Below the pieces are notes generated by a model. That model searched no databases. It saw only the letters and a list, made by a program, of their open reading frames with translations, and was not told the origin of the DNA. Positions 38,375 through 49,525 of a DNA stretch of 64,000 nt are shown piece by piece. The DNA lies in contig OZ020303.1 in NCBI GenBank assembly GCA_963971305.1, forward strand, positions 57,536,867-57,600,866. Direction: 5' to 3'. Numbering within the stretch: position 1 is the first letter of the stretch; each line of letters starts with the position of its first letter. Made by a program: the position numbers and the translations under genes. The DNA comes from Arcuatula senhousia. Lineage: Eukaryota > Mollusca > Bivalvia > Mytilida > Mytilidae.

Positions 38375-38740
38375 ATGGACGGTCCTAAATGTCCCTGTCA
38401 ACTAGTCGAACGGACAGAAAGAATCTTTCTTTGTTTTGAGGATAAATGTGTTTCAAGTAAACCCGATTTTGTGCAAGAACATCTATTAAATTTTAAAACA
38501 AAACCAAAGCTACTTTACTGGGGCATACGCATACCAACTTTCGTCAACATAAGGTGCTCATATAACCCAAACACTGAAAAATTGATAGCATTAAACGCCG
38601 ACGCCGTCGTCGCCACCGCTTGCAAAGTAACACTTATTGCCCGCCCTGCCACGCAGGCCAAACCCCTCCCCCGAAAAAGTGCACCTCAGATATCAAGCAT
38701 GGGTCTCAAATTACGGAAGCACCAACTCATTTTTCTATAA
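38375..38740 (+). CDS. 121-codon frame of unknown nature inside the TIR element
   Basis: The frame begins MDGPKCPCQLVERTERIF and is open to a TAA. It has a Cys-rich N-terminus (KCPC, CFEDKC) and a basic C-terminus. No domain was recognised. Its GC-rich middle (gccgacgccgtcgtcgccac) is unlike its neighbours. It may be a chance frame in repeat DNA or the remnant of a transposon gene. Confidence 0.2.
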   Translation: MDGPKCPCQLVERTERIFLCFEDKCVSSKPDFVQEHLLNFKTKPKLLYWGIRIPTFVNIRCSYNPNTEKLIALNADAVVATACKVTLIARPATQAKPLPRKSAPQISSMGLKLRKHQLIFL

Positions 38741-39529
38741 ATAAATCCCCCATCCCGTTTTTTTTTTATTCGTTAGTAAGTTAGTAAATTTTGCCTTTAC
38801 TCCGAACTCTCGGGAGATGTACATAAAAAGGGTGATACAATGAACATGAAATGATGATGAATTAGACAATGGGGACATCAGGCCAATCAGCGAGGATAGT
38901 TTTTGACTGCCATTGGAAAAAGGATTTATTGGTAACCTGGACGGACAATTAAGCCTCCTACATGGGATCCTTCTGCAGCTGGGTTATTATTTTCCAACAC
39001 GGTGCACCACTATGGTTTGCGGTCAGGTTATCCGCATTATAGCCTGACGACCCCGGCATTCATTATGAATGGCGCACCATTCAACCACTTTGGGCACACA
39101 TCCCAGTCGCTATTTGGGCAAAGCGGCCTGACGCGACGAAGGGTTTCTGAGCGATTTTAAGTGGACGTTTACCGATAAGCTAAAGCGCTGCTACGGGCCT
39201 ATTTGCCTCCCGGGACCCGCACGGAGGTTTTGCAATTCGAAAATAGTAAATACTGTAACGAAATGAAATGTGTCTGTTTGCAGGAATATAAGGGCAACCA
39301 ATTCACAGTTATTGGTAATGCAGGTTCGTTTCAAAAATGAGACTGCATGTAGATGCACCCCCTTCCAGATCTAGAAAAATCTGAGATGAGGCATTTAATT
39401 CCATTTGATTCAAACATTAAATTAAGATAAGTTTTTGGAGCATTTTAAGATATTTTAGGGTCATATTAATTTAATTCTTACTTATAAGTATTTGCAAAAA
39501 CTCCAAGTATTTTGACAAAAATTAAGTAG

Positions 39530-40275
39530 GGCATTCGAGTGTTAAAAGTCAAAAAGGGCAACGACAAAATCAGAAAACATGAACGTGAACAGCACGAAGA
39601 AACACAAAACATAAAACAAACACAAAATCAACAAAACAGTTATCAACGATGCAAACTCAAGTCGAACGAAAGTGAACTCGTGCGCTCCGGAAAAGTAAGC
39701 AGTTTCTGTATGCATGCTATTTAACATTCGTCGCACTGCCAATTTCAAATTCAGCGTGTCGATTCCGGTAAAGGAAGATTAAACAAAACCCTATGACAAA
39801 TCAACATCTGTACTCATCTGAAAGAGAAAAATCCATATTTGTTTTTGAGCTCATGATGTCTTCCGTAAATTTCTTGAGTCAAGACAGCAATCAAGGAGCA
39901 ACATAACCCTGTGTTAGCACTTTTTGTGTCAAATGTGTGACGCTCTGCCAAGGAAATCGATGTAATATTACCGCAAGCTCTCCAGGAATGAATCAATTGT
40001 GGAACTTAAACTCCATTTGCTGGAGTTAATGGAATTTTGCTACACAAGGAGTATAAAAGTTGACGATTTGAATATTTATTGAAGTCATCACATTTTTTAA
40101 AGAGTTTTGTTAAAAGTTTTCCATCGGAGTTTATTTCGAGATTTTAAAACCCGTTGTGTCCTTTATCTCAAATTTCTGACGATAAATGAGCATTGAGAAT
40201 CGTTCAGTGAAAGGACATCATCAATGTAACGGAAAGTGAAGTTAAAAGAGAGAGCTAGTCTACGATTATAACAAG
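39530..40275 (-). pseudogene. Reverse transcriptase fragment, copy 2, with tail
   Basis: On the minus strand the order matches copy 1: CGTTACATTGATGATGTCC (RYIDDV) at about 40230-40212, then thumb-region text with many stops and indels, then 'tttgtcatagggttttgttt' (about 39800), then the tail to 39530. It is more decayed than copy 1. It is nested inside the 3.66 kb TIR element. Confidence 0.85.
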
Positions 40276-41350
40276 TACAAAGTTTGGAATGTAAGCATGC
40301 ATGATATCCGAATTAACGAATTCTATTAGTTCCTGGATAACACGAAATGAGTTACAGTAAAATTGGTCAATTATGCTACTTATAATTACACAATCTTATG
40401 TAAATAACCATAAAAATGTATGATATAACCCGACAAAACAGTATCCACAATTTACCAAAACCGAAGTCTATAACTGAACAAAACTGAATCCTCTAAAATG
40501 GTGAGACAAATTACCGGTTTGATGGGTTTACTAATTTGATTTTCTTAAACAGTTGGCAGTACTCTCCTTGCATGTTTTAATTTAGAATGATTTAAAAAGA
40601 ACGTGGGTACACATTGCATGCTTTATCATAAGTTTGAAATGTGTTGTTTACTTTTAATTTAGAGTTATAAAATGTATAACCTTTTTAGTCATAACTTTTA
40701 AACCATTATTCATAGATTAACCAAACTTTCACATTTTATTGAAATCAATACAAAAATGTAAATTATAAAGAAATATAAATAATACATAGGTTTATGTTTA
40801 TTAACAATGCTCAGGTGTGCATTGTATGTGTGTTTTGTAAACAATATTGATCGAAAAAGGGACGAATTTAACCCACCAAATACAACATTACGCGAATCCT
40901 TCACTGGACTTTCCTGATCGTCGTGAATTCACCTTACTAGGGGTGTAATAATTGATGAGAAATCTGTTACGAAAATTTTCAACACTGAAGATTTAGTGAA
41001 AAAAAAGTATAAGTCGGTGAACAGGAAGTAGATGGCTAACCTGAAAACGTATCCCACTATATGGGACCCATACATGAAGCTACATACCAAATATCAAAAG
41101 CCTATCATTAATAGTTGCCGAGAAATCTGTTACGGAAATTTTGATCATGGACGGACGGACTGACGGGCCAGTTAAAAATATGATACCCTTTGCAACGTCG
41201 TTTCATGGTATTTAGAATTAATTGTAACGCCGAAAACCAAAAGTGTCAAAAGATACGTACTCTTAAACCAAAAACTACGAACTAGGAAGCCAAAACCAGC
41301 ACCTATGACATGCATGACATCGACAATATATATATATATATATATATAAG

Positions 41351-41564
41351 GGATTGACAATTTAACTTGGAAGGGGGACTTGTTTTTTGTTTGTTTGTTT
41401 TTTTTTTCTGGTTGGATATGTATCGATGCATACAAAAACATTTTTACAATATTAGCAGTATCAGTATTTAATATGCCAGGAATCCCTTTTTTCTTAACGT
41501 TTGCTGTCCAAAATACTTTGAGTAAGAAAGCAAGCTCCGCCCTTTCAGTTAAATCATCGGTCAA
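41351..41564. mobile_element. MITE, diverged copy of the 32738-33005 family
   Basis: It starts 'ggattgacaatttaacttgg' and ends 'cagttaaatcatcggtcaac'. The interior has the same order of T-rich text, 'ttagcagtat' and 'ccaaaatactttgag'. A (TA)n run abuts the left end. Confidence 0.65.
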
Positions 41565-42089
41565 CTTTACAAGATTAAGCCCCCCCCCCAAAAAAAAAAG
41601 TCAACAAATATCAAAAGGATCCAATAGAACACATATACACATGTTGAATAAAATTTGGAAATCGGCAATATATATTTTTTTTCAATCATTTTATTCAAAT
41701 ACAATAAGGAAATGAAATGACAAGCAAACCAAAGAATGTCAAAGTTTTGTTAGTATCATAAGCATTGTATTTTTATCTTAGGTACTACAGAACGCAGTCA
41801 TGACAGTTACAACAACGTACTGGGTTCACTGCCATGACTGTTATTTCACTTTAGATTTCCAGCATAGAAATGCTTGTATTAAACAAGTCATGACTTTTGT
41901 AGAGTTCAATTTCTCCGATACTAAATTACCCAATATCTTTACCAAGCTCCTTCGCAGTAGGCTAATCTTAAAATAGGTCCGGATTAGTGTACGGACCGTT
42001 ACGGCCAAAACTGGATCTGTGAGGAGTTTGTTTCTGAATTTTACCGACTAACCTTTGACTGATCTGCAATGTTGAGTAATGTGAAAACA

Positions 42090-42340
42090 AATAACGAAAC
42101 AGATACTAGCAAAGTTGATAAAGTAGAACATTCGATCAAGGTTGTTTCGACTCACGCAGCAATTACAATAGAAACTGTGATGTAATAATTTCCCATCTAC
42201 GTAATCTACGTCATAGTTAATGTCCTATCTTATTACACGATATAATATAAATCTCTGAATCAACAAATATATAAATAAAACAATAATCAGAGTAATGAAA
42301 ATTTCATAGTCATTCAGCGTGTTCAGTGAACAATTAAACC
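42090..42340 (+). repeat. Dispersed repeat R4, copy 1
   Basis: It shares 'gttgataaagtagaa', 'ctgtgatgtaat.atttcc', 'atctacgtca' and 'gtcattcag.gtgttca' with the reverse complement of 57230-57510. Confidence 0.7.
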
Positions 42341-42927
42341 AATAAAACTAATACATTGTTAATTAAAGGTAGTTATTCTTTGCTGTGGGATGTGACTCAT
42401 TTTAATTACAGTCAATGTTTATTAAGTGTTTCCATTAACTTTTCAAAGACTTTCAGGATGGATAAATATGTTTGCTCATTGGAAATCAAACCCATTATCA
42501 TGAGACATCATGTTCAAAGATGCGTAAAAATTGTAAAATCATTCAAACTGGCACATGTATAAAAAAAAGGAAATCTTGGGTCCTCACACTACACTTGATT
42601 CAAAGAAATAAATGGTAAGATGGTGCAGCCGGTGACCCCCAAGGCCAAAACTTTATGAAATAATTGTGACAAAAATAAGATTAAAGCTTTGATGCCACAA
42701 GTAAAAATATACAGTGAAAACCGGCTAATTCAAACCCTGAATAAACAGAAAACACGTCTGAACCAATACCGACTTTTATGCATGGGTATCAATTATCGGA
42801 TATCGTTGACCCTTGGCAGACTGAAGACAGTCCAAAAAATTAACGATGTTTGACTTTGGACAAAGAAGAGGATAATAGGAGAAAAAGGTAGACACCAGAC
42901 TAGAAATTGGTTTTTCAGCAAACAATA

Positions 42928-43521
42928 GGGATTCCAATGGGCACTAATTGTGCACCTTTGCTTGCTGATTTGTTTCTTCATTCATATGAAGCAGACTTCT
43001 TACAATCTCTTCTAACCAAAAAAAGACCGTAGACTAGCTCTCTCTTTCAACCTCACGTTCCGTTATATTGATGATGTCCTTTCACTAAACAATTCTCGAT
43101 TTGGTGACTTTCTTCATCTCATATATCCCCAGGAGACACAACGGATTCTAGGAAGTCTGCTTCATATTTAGATCTGCATCTCGAAATTGACTCTCAAGGT
43201 AGACTTTTAACAAGGCTCTATGACAAACGTGATGACTTCAACTTTCCAATCGTCAACTTTCCCTTCTTGTGTAGCAACATTCCGTCCGCTCCAGCTTATG
43301 GAGTTTACGTATCTCAATTGATTCGTTACTCCAGAGCGTGCGGGACTTACATCGATTTCCTTAGCAGAGTGGCACGTCTGACGCAAAAATTGCTCACAAA
43401 GGGTTATGTTGCTCCTCGGTTGCTGTCTTCACTGAAGAAATTTTACGGAAGACATCATGCACTTATAGACACATATGGGATTTCGATCTCTCAGATGAGT
43501 GCAGATGTTGGTTTGTCATAG
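42928..43521 (+). pseudogene. Reverse transcriptase fragment (Penelope-like suspected), copy 1
   Basis: RT palm text is GIPMGTNCAPLLADLFLHSY, then in another frame FRYIDDVLSLNNSRFGDF (catalytic YIDD). After a further frame change it reads SASYLDLHLEIDSQGRL, LYDKRDDFNFPIVNFPF and AYGVYVSQLIRYSRACG, then KKFYGRHHALIDTYGISI. At least two frameshifts and a stop inactivate it. The same family occurs at 39735-40275 and 48558-49238. The element class is inferred from the 'PxxHK..', 'GxPMG' and 'YIDD' motifs, which resemble Penelope-like RTs. The 3' tail 43545-43800 follows directly. Confidence 0.85.
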
Positions 43522-43544
43522 GGTTTTGTTTTGTCTTCCTTTTC

Positions 43545-43800
43545 CGGATTTGACACGCTGAATGGACTATTGGCAACGCGACGGGTGTGCTATAGCAAGC
43601 AGGAACTGCTTACTCTTTCGGAGCACCTGAGTTCACTCTTGTTTCGACTGGAGTTCGCGTTGTTGATTGATATTCAGTTATTTTGTGTTTCCGTGTTTTA
43701 CATGTTGTTTTTGTCCCGTTCATGTTGGTGTTTACTGGTTTTGTCTCTGCCCTTTCGGACTTTTGAGATTCGGATACCCCATTGGTACCTCTGCTTCTTT
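43545..43800 (+). repeat. 3' tail of RT element, attached to copy 1
   Basis: It contains 'gtgtgctatagcaagcagga', 'gcttactctttcggagcacc' and 'ccctttcggacttttgag', and ends 'cccattggtacctc'. The same tail is found elsewhere in the window both with and without RT sequence. Confidence 0.85.
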
Positions 43801-44481
43801 CTATTGACCGGGTTGGTCATGGGTCAATCATTTCGGACTTCTTCATTTAAATCCTTCCTTAAAGACCGAGAAAACTAAGCCCCGCCCAACCTTAATCGTG
43901 AGTAAAATAGAGTATTAATAAACCTAATGTAAACTAAGGCAATGGTTTAAAGATATTCTGACTTTTTATAAGGCACGCTAGTATTACATAATGATATTTC
44001 AATTGTTTTCATTTTTTTTTTTTTTTATATAATATGATGTTTGCATAAAACTAACGTCAATATAAAGAAGCAAAAAATACTAAACTGTTGAATGAACGTA
44101 CTAGATTTACAATTTTAATCGACACCGTAAGTTTTTTTTTGGTATTTTTGAAAAAAAGCAGAGGTACCAATTAATGAACCTCTGATTCAAACTTCTGATG
44201 ATGTATTAGAAGTCCTTGAATGTATTGTCTATTCTTACTATTTTCTTCAAAACGGTTTAGAAACTAATAAAATCCAATGATGTATTTGCTGGATTTCGAT
44301 TCCTTTAGAATTATCATCATTTTTGTGTATTTTTGTTTTTTCATAAAGAAAACCAAGTCATTAAAAGGCAGTGCCAGTGCTTTATTCAACTAAATATGTT
44401 TTCATAGTGAGATCTTTTATTAAAAATACCAGTAAAGAAAAAAATATATACATTTCTATTAAAAAATTAGGTTTTTACCGA

Positions 44482-44800
44482 GGGAGCCGGCGGTGCAGTG
44501 GTAAACGCGTCTGACTACTTAAAACGAGGTTCGTGGTTCGACCCTCGTCAGGGATGAAAATTTCATGACTTTTTGACTCTCTCTCTCTCTCTCTTGACAC
44601 CATTTGCGAAGATGGTCTCTGGGGTCGATACTGGTCATTCGGAAGGGACGAAAAACGGTTGCCCCGTGTATACGGAGAGCAATAACCCAAGCACGGCATT
44701 TTAAGACCCCTTTGTAGAGTTCGATAGGAGTAGGCTCGATGGTGGCCGCTACAAAGGCCAAACTTGCAAACTGTTAGCTGGAGAGGGATTCACATTAAGC
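44482..44800 (+). mobile_element. tRNA-derived SINE
   Basis: The tRNA-like head has an A-box-like 'ggtgcagtggtaaacg' and a B box 'ggttcgaccct' at the right spacing. A tRNA-unrelated body with (CT)n and 'gtatacggagagcaataacc' follows. It cannot be a working tRNA gene: the arms do not close into a full cloverleaf. Confidence 0.65.
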
Positions 44801-44821
44801 TTGTTTCCCAATCCAGGTTAA

Positions 44822-45250
44822 TAGCGAGCATAGCTCGCAAGCGGGCACGAAGTGCCCGCTCGAGCGGAGAGCTCTACGGTATTTGTTTCCGCGAGAAATT
44901 TGCTAATGCTGATTTAGATTTTTTATGGTCCGGAAAGGGTTATTATTTTTACAGGTCCGGAGTGAATGTTAAAATAATTTATAAGAAAAGAAATAATGCT
45001 TAAAAAAATAATAACTTGCGCTTTTTACAAGAAAATAATATTCTTAAAATAATAAATACACATAAGCTGCTCGTTTCGTCTTGGTTATATGCACGTACGA
45101 AACTAACGTGTCTCGAAGCTTAATCGTCCCATACCATCTCGCCCCAAAATAAGCAAATGGAAATATTGGAAATTAAATGATAGCGATATCCCTGAATGTC
45201 GACATTTAGAACAAAAAAAAACGTAGTCCCTTTTAGCTATGCTCGCATTT
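44822..45250. repeat. Element with strong hairpins and 12 bp inverted ends
   Basis: GCGAG-CATAG-CTCGC is followed by AGCGGGCAC-GAA-GTGCCCGCT, both perfect hairpins (about 44823-44862). The right edge at about 45236 carries the inverse of GCGAGCATAGCT. The interior is AT-rich without coding motifs. Confidence 0.6.
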
Positions 45251-45444
45251 AGGCAATGCCTACTCCATATTAGATATGTTTAAACTAAAACAAATGAGGT
45301 GAAACTCAAGATAAACAAATTATTGCATTAATGATCACTAAACCAATGAATCACCTACGTCGACAAATTAGTAAAACAGTTAGTTAATATGAATACAAGT
45401 CGAAAATCTTCTTTTGTAGTTACAATTCTAAGCAGGGATGTGTT

Positions 45445-46635
45445 CTAAGATAGAACAATGGCAAAGAAAACGACTCCAATAACAGTGTTAAAAATGTACG
45501 AAAGTGCCAAACACATCCCATCAAGGCCATGACTAACTTCTTTCCATGTTGTCATTTCCATTAGTTTAATCTTCTCATTGTCCGGCGTCTTTTCCAATGG
45601 AGTAACAGAAACTGAATTGGCCCATTTATCACGATTCATACTTTTTGCGAGGAATTTCCAAAATTTTCCGACATCTTTGTTTTCCCGGAAGTATACCCAT
45701 GAGCTTACGATTGCCATGACAACGGTAAGGCCACTTACGCACATCGTTACCATCATGACCACTAACAACAGACTCATTGGACTGGAAGAGGCCGGAATAG
45801 CGGCAGACACGAGTGTCAGAAAGATAGCATATGACAGGAGAATGGTCATCGACAGTCCTATTCGCTCACCTGAATCTACCGGAAGTAGAAAAACTAAAGG
45901 GTTGAGAAAACTGAACATGATCGTCGGGCATATCACAATAATGGTGAAATATAAAGGTTCTCGTTTTATTGAGATATGCACCTCGAAAAATGCATAGCCC
46001 AATTTAGTAATAGAAGCGGTCACGTTTTTCAAATTCCAATTTGAGTTTTCAGTATAGAATGTTAAACTTATTGGGTTTTCGGACATTTTAAAATTGATGT
46101 CAAATTCACTATATCCCCAAGTGCAAAACTGTAACGTACATGTCTGAGAATCATATGGGAATTTGAAAATATCAGTGGCGCATTTAGCTTTCATTAGTCC
46201 GCCGATAGGTAACGTTACATTTCCATCGTACGTTACTATGACGATAAAATCCTTGTCTGATCCAATTGGCTCTAAAACTTCAACAGAGTTAACTAAAGTC
46301 ATTGGTGGTGTCCATACCAACTTTTTGGAAATCAGATAATATGGTATTCCACCGTAAGCTGAAGAATTCCATTGAAGTGCCTGATCTTTCCATGCCACCA
46401 TTAGGCCTCCTAAAATCACCAACGTCTCTTCGACCTCATCAAATTTTGTCAAGGTCATAAGATAAAATGTCAATTCAAGATCCATCGGTGCTGACATATT
46501 AGTTCTTGGGAATACTTCTTTCCTGTGATTTAGAAACACATCTGAATAAAGTTGGTGTTGATCAGAGAAGGTATCTGCAGATGTCAAATTTATCAACACG
46601 AAAAGAATTCCAATGAAACTCAAACAAGAGGACAT
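45445..46635 (-). CDS. Cys-loop ligand-gated ion channel subunit (nicotinic receptor-like)
   Basis: This is a complete single-exon frame of 396 residues. Residues 1-20 form a signal peptide (hydrophobic FIGILFVLINLTSA). The ligand-binding domain has VWTPPMTLVNSVE (loop A region) and the signature loop C152-x13-C166 (CATDIFKFPYDSQTC), followed by CTWGY. Four membrane segments follow: M1 about 228-251 with LYFTIIVICPTIMFSF, M2 about 257-281 (GERIGLSMTILLSYAIF), M3 about 287-315 and M4 about 371-396. The M3-M4 loop is only about 55 residues. Glu at the intracellular end of M2 (GER) is the residue type of cation-selective channels. No vicinal Cys pair is present in loop C, so it is a non-alpha-type subunit. 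Bivalves have large expansions of such subunits. The ATG (ggcagccATG) is preceded by TTTATAAG about 45 bp upstream; a 5' UTR splice acceptor is also possible. The exact ligand is unknown. Confidence 0.93.
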   Translation of the reverse strand: MSSCLSFIGILFVLINLTSADTFSDQHQLYSDVFLNHRKEVFPRTNMSAPMDLELTFYLMTLTKFDEVEETLVILGGLMVAWKDQALQWNSSAYGGIPYYLISKKLVWTPPMTLVNSVEVLEPIGSDKDFIVIVTYDGNVTLPIGGLMKAKCATDIFKFPYDSQTCTLQFCTWGYSEFDINFKMSENPISLTFYTENSNWNLKNVTASITKLGYAFFEVHISIKREPLYFTIIVICPTIMFSFLNPLVFLLPVDSGERIGLSMTILLSYAIFLTLVSAAIPASSSPMSLLLVVMMVTMCVSGLTVVMAIVSSWVYFRENKDVGKFWKFLAKSMNRDKWANSVSVTPLEKTPDNEKIKLMEMTTWKEVSHGLDGMCLALSYIFNTVIGVVFFAIVLS

Positions 46636-47166
46636 GGCTGCCAGTAATAAATGACCCAGTTTGTCGTAATCTTTCCGCTTATAAAGTTCTAACTGTAAAA
46701 GCTGTTTTGACGTCTACCTTCTCTCATAGAATTTTGAGTTCTGAATTTAAACATCAGCCTCTACAGCGAATACCCACGAGAATCCCGCGAGAATCGAGTA
46801 ATTTAATTAAAGCCCATTCAGATAGTTTATTGCTTCTCTGAATAAAGCATTTTGAACTCAAAATAACACTTGATAATTATTTGTTATTCAAGATTTCCAC
46901 AGACGATCACGGAAACTAATAGATCAGAGAACAAAAACTTTTGAAAAATCATTCATCAAGAGGAAGCTCAGGACTTTTTTTTTATTTGTTTGTGGTAATC
47001 AAACAATTATGAGAATCGATTTTAATCAAGAAAATTACTGTCTCGAAAAAGTAATAATTACGAACAATATTGATGTTGCTTTTTAATTACTATATATATC
47101 AAATAACAGATAATAGGGTCTAGAAAATGTACACAACATTACCAATTGATGTTAAATAATTTAAAG

Positions 47167-47210
47167 ATTATAGATATTTCGGACATTCGTATGTCCTTCA
47201 TCAGTATAAT
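47167..47210 (-). ncRNA. Hammerhead-ribozyme-like motif (type I, minimal stem III)
   Basis: On the minus strand the order is ATTATA (stem I), CTGATGA (core), A, GGACAT-ACGA-ATGTCC (six-pair stem II), GAAA (core), TATC (one-pair stem III ending in the UC cleavage site), TATAAT (stem I, six pairs). Every conserved core base is present. Departures are one extra A before stem II and an extremely short stem III, a feature known from Penelope-like and retrozyme hammerheads that work best as dimers. Activity is inferred, not shown. Confidence 0.5.
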
Positions 47211-47564
47211 AAACAATTTTCAAACACAATAACGTAATAACCCTACTTAAAAACAGATAATTATGTTGACCCATCGAACTTAACAAAGGAATACAAAAAA
47301 TGCAATTTCCATGGTGTTTTACTTTGGCAAAAAAAAAGTTACATGCTGCTTTTCTTTTTTTTTTTTAGTATAATTAAGTTAGTTTCAGTAAGGATCATAA
47401 AAGACTTATGGTGTGAAACAATGGTTATTCGGGGAAAATGTAAAATTTCAAGAGCAAGTATAAGCATAAAGGGATGCTGATGCAACCTACAAAATGGTTT
47501 AAATTATGTCTAGCCAAAAAAAAAAACAAAAAAACCATGGAGGTTAACTTCCATAAGAAAGGAT

Positions 47565-47925
47565 CTACATTTGGGCGTTCATTAATCAATATGTGAAAAA
47601 GGGTGGTAATTTCAGATGTTGCATATATCATAAGATGTACTATTCACAAAAGACGTTTATCAAGAGAAAAGGAATAACCCAGCATCCACGATTTGCCTGC
47701 TTGTGACCCTTACTGTACATTCATTTGGCTACTTTTACCCTTCAAACTTTGATTTTAATAGAACATCAATTAAATATGCCAAGTTTAAACTTATTCTATG
47801 TAAATGCATAAAAATATATGAATGGTAGTGTTTATAAGCAGGCGTATATATGAATGGGGTGGGTATAAAATATTTCGGCTGCACATCTGTACCCTAAAAT
47901 ACTCGAAGTTACAACCCCCCCCCAA
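47565..47925 (+). repeat. Dispersed repeat R3, copy 2
   Basis: This is the counterpart of 12940-13300, ending in a C run (ccccccccc) followed by A-rich text. Confidence 0.75.
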
Positions 47926-48557
47926 CCGAAAAAAAAACACTCTATTAGTCTTACTGCGTTCTTAAGTCTCGTAACTTGAAGAAAGTAAACAGGAATGATT
48001 ATTTGTTTTTATCATCGCATCAAAATCTAGACGACAATCTGCCTTTGCCCGTATTTCAGTTATAAAAGTGCATTTAAATGCTTTAATTAACGCAGTTACA
48101 TCAACGATAGATTTAGTGTAGATTTAAGCAAAATTGTTTAATCAATGGTATGCTATTTTTTTTTTAAATAGCATAAATGTCACGCTTCTCAATATTTTTT
48201 CCAAATGTACAATTGTTGAGGAATCCTAACTTACTGAATACACATATTTATATAAACGGAAAGATCTAGTAGCAAAGAACATAAATATTAAAAGATAAAC
48301 AAAAGAGATTATGAAATTAAAAGCACTCCCTTCAAGACTCTTTGTCGCAATTTTTTTTCGAGAAGTTCAAGATGACCAACGAACAGGCCTTGTTCAGTAT
48401 TACTGGGTTTCTGGGCAATTTAAATAATACTGAACAGTGTTGAAAACAAAAATTCAACTGAAAATGATTTATTTTCCTGTTGTTGTTGTTTTTTTTACTC
48501 TAATAACGAGAGTTCTGATAGCGTCATATTTCGGCATTTCAATTCCATAAACATATT

Positions 48558-49238
48558 TTGAAAATCAGAATTTACATTACCCAGCACCACGATGTTTTGG
48601 CTAAAGGACCAAAATACCGTGATCCTAGACGAATCAACTGGAACCATAATCTTAAAACAATTATGGATTCAGTTGAAGACTATGCCAGAAAATGGGCAAA
48701 GAAAGATATGGAGAAAGAAACTGACGTTTTGTCGGAGTGGGTTAAAGCTGTGAGGTCATTGATTTTGAAAATAATCAATTCTTTGAAGGGCTCACTGAGC
48801 ATTAAAGCAACATCCATTTTTAACAACGCTGATATTGCAGAAACACTGTTCACCTTACATGACAAATATGTTGTTGTACCTGTGGGCGAAGCGCCGAATG
48901 ATATCATTTTTGTGTGCAAGAAACACTATATTGACTGCTTGACAGCTGAACTAGGGGTTGGTTGTACCAGCAATAGCACCACATATTCAGTTACAACACT
49001 GTCTAAGGAGCAAATTATTGACAATCACAAATCTGTGATTTCCTCCTTTGGGCTCTCTGTTGGTGCAGACAATGATGACATTCCATCCCTGTATTGGATT
49101 CCTATCCATAAAAATTCATATAAACAGCAGTTCATTGCAGGGTCATCAAAATGTACCACTAAACCTATTTCAGTTCTGCCAAATTTTACAAAGCTGTCCG
49201 AACAAAGCTCGATTTTGAGGCCGAAATGCAACGAATGA
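48558..49238 (+). pseudogene. Reverse transcriptase N-terminal fragment, copy 3
   Basis: This is an open stretch of about 226 codons covering the part upstream of the catalytic motifs. It reads KGPKYRDPRRINWNHNLKTI, HDKYVVVPVGEAPNDIIFVC, LPNF after SKCTTKPISV, and IPSLYWIPIHKNSYKQQFIA. The HK box after a 'WIP' is typical of the family. Palm and thumb are missing; a deletion joins it to unrelated text. The element's tail appears at 49412-49525 in the same orientation, so the copy is internally deleted. The displayed start is not a real initiation site. Confidence 0.8.
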
Positions 49239-49411
49239 AGACATATTTGGGTGTTTTGGGAAGGAAAATCATCTGTGAAACGAATTATATAGGAAACGGT
49301 ATGAGATCAATGATGTATTAAAAGAAAATCGAATTGAAGAAAAGGGGGGTGGTGAAAGTGTTTTTTTCGTACCGCACATTGACTCTAACAAAATATTGAT
49401 AGAGGGGAGCA

Positions 49412-49525
49412 AGTTTCGGTTGATTTTGTGTTTCGTGTTCCGTCGTACTTTTTTTTCGTGTGTACCGGTTTCGTCGTTGCCCTTTCGGACTTTTGACACT
49501 TGAATGCCCCATTGGTGCCACTTGA
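49412..49525 (+). repeat. 3' tail of RT element, copy 3
   Basis: 'gattttgtgtttcgtgttcc', then 'gccctttcggacttttgaca', ending 'gccccattggtgcca'. It has the same orientation as the RT fragment just upstream. Confidence 0.75.

Larger units (their letters stand above)
37286..40946. mobile_element. 3.66 kb DNA-transposon-like element with about 70 bp TIRs
   Basis: The left end ACACCCCTAGTAAGGTG.. (37286 on) matches the reverse complement of the right end (..CTTACTAGGGGTGT, to 40946) over about 70 bp with roughly three mismatches. Comparison with the uninterrupted monomer ('tcattaatagttg') shows a 3 bp duplication AAT, although the register is ambiguous by a base or two. The interior holds a 121-codon frame at 38375-38740 of unknown nature and a decayed RT copy (39530-40275, -). 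No transposase was recognised, so it is probably non-autonomous. The superfamily is not assigned. Confidence 0.75.
36937..41190 (+). mobile_element. Tandem-core element with 5' hairpin, split by a 3.66 kb insert
   Basis: The left part (36937-37285) starts with the perfect hairpin GTGAGC-AA-GCTCAC (36942-36955). About two monomers of roughly 165 bp follow ('aaatctgttac', 'ttttcaac', 'acctgaaaacctatccca', 'ccaaatatcaaaa'). The right part (40947-41190) continues the same monomers and ends with ACGGACGGACTGACGG. The interruption at 37286-40946 is a separate TIR element. Confidence 0.75.
46636..48557. other. Receptor upstream region and repeats
   Basis: Apart from the hammerhead-like motif (47167-47210) and repeat R3 (47565-47925), nothing is recognised. 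46636-46760 should hold the receptor promoter or 5' UTR. Confidence 0.4.

Noticed and set aside
41325..41348. (TA)n run
   Set aside because: Ordinary microsatellite; no further structure beyond abutting a MITE.
45578..45997. 139-codon plus-strand frame
   Set aside because: It is antisense to the Cys-loop receptor coding sequence and has no independent support.
48680..48919. 79-codon minus-strand frame
   Set aside because: It is a shadow of the RT fragment on the plus strand.
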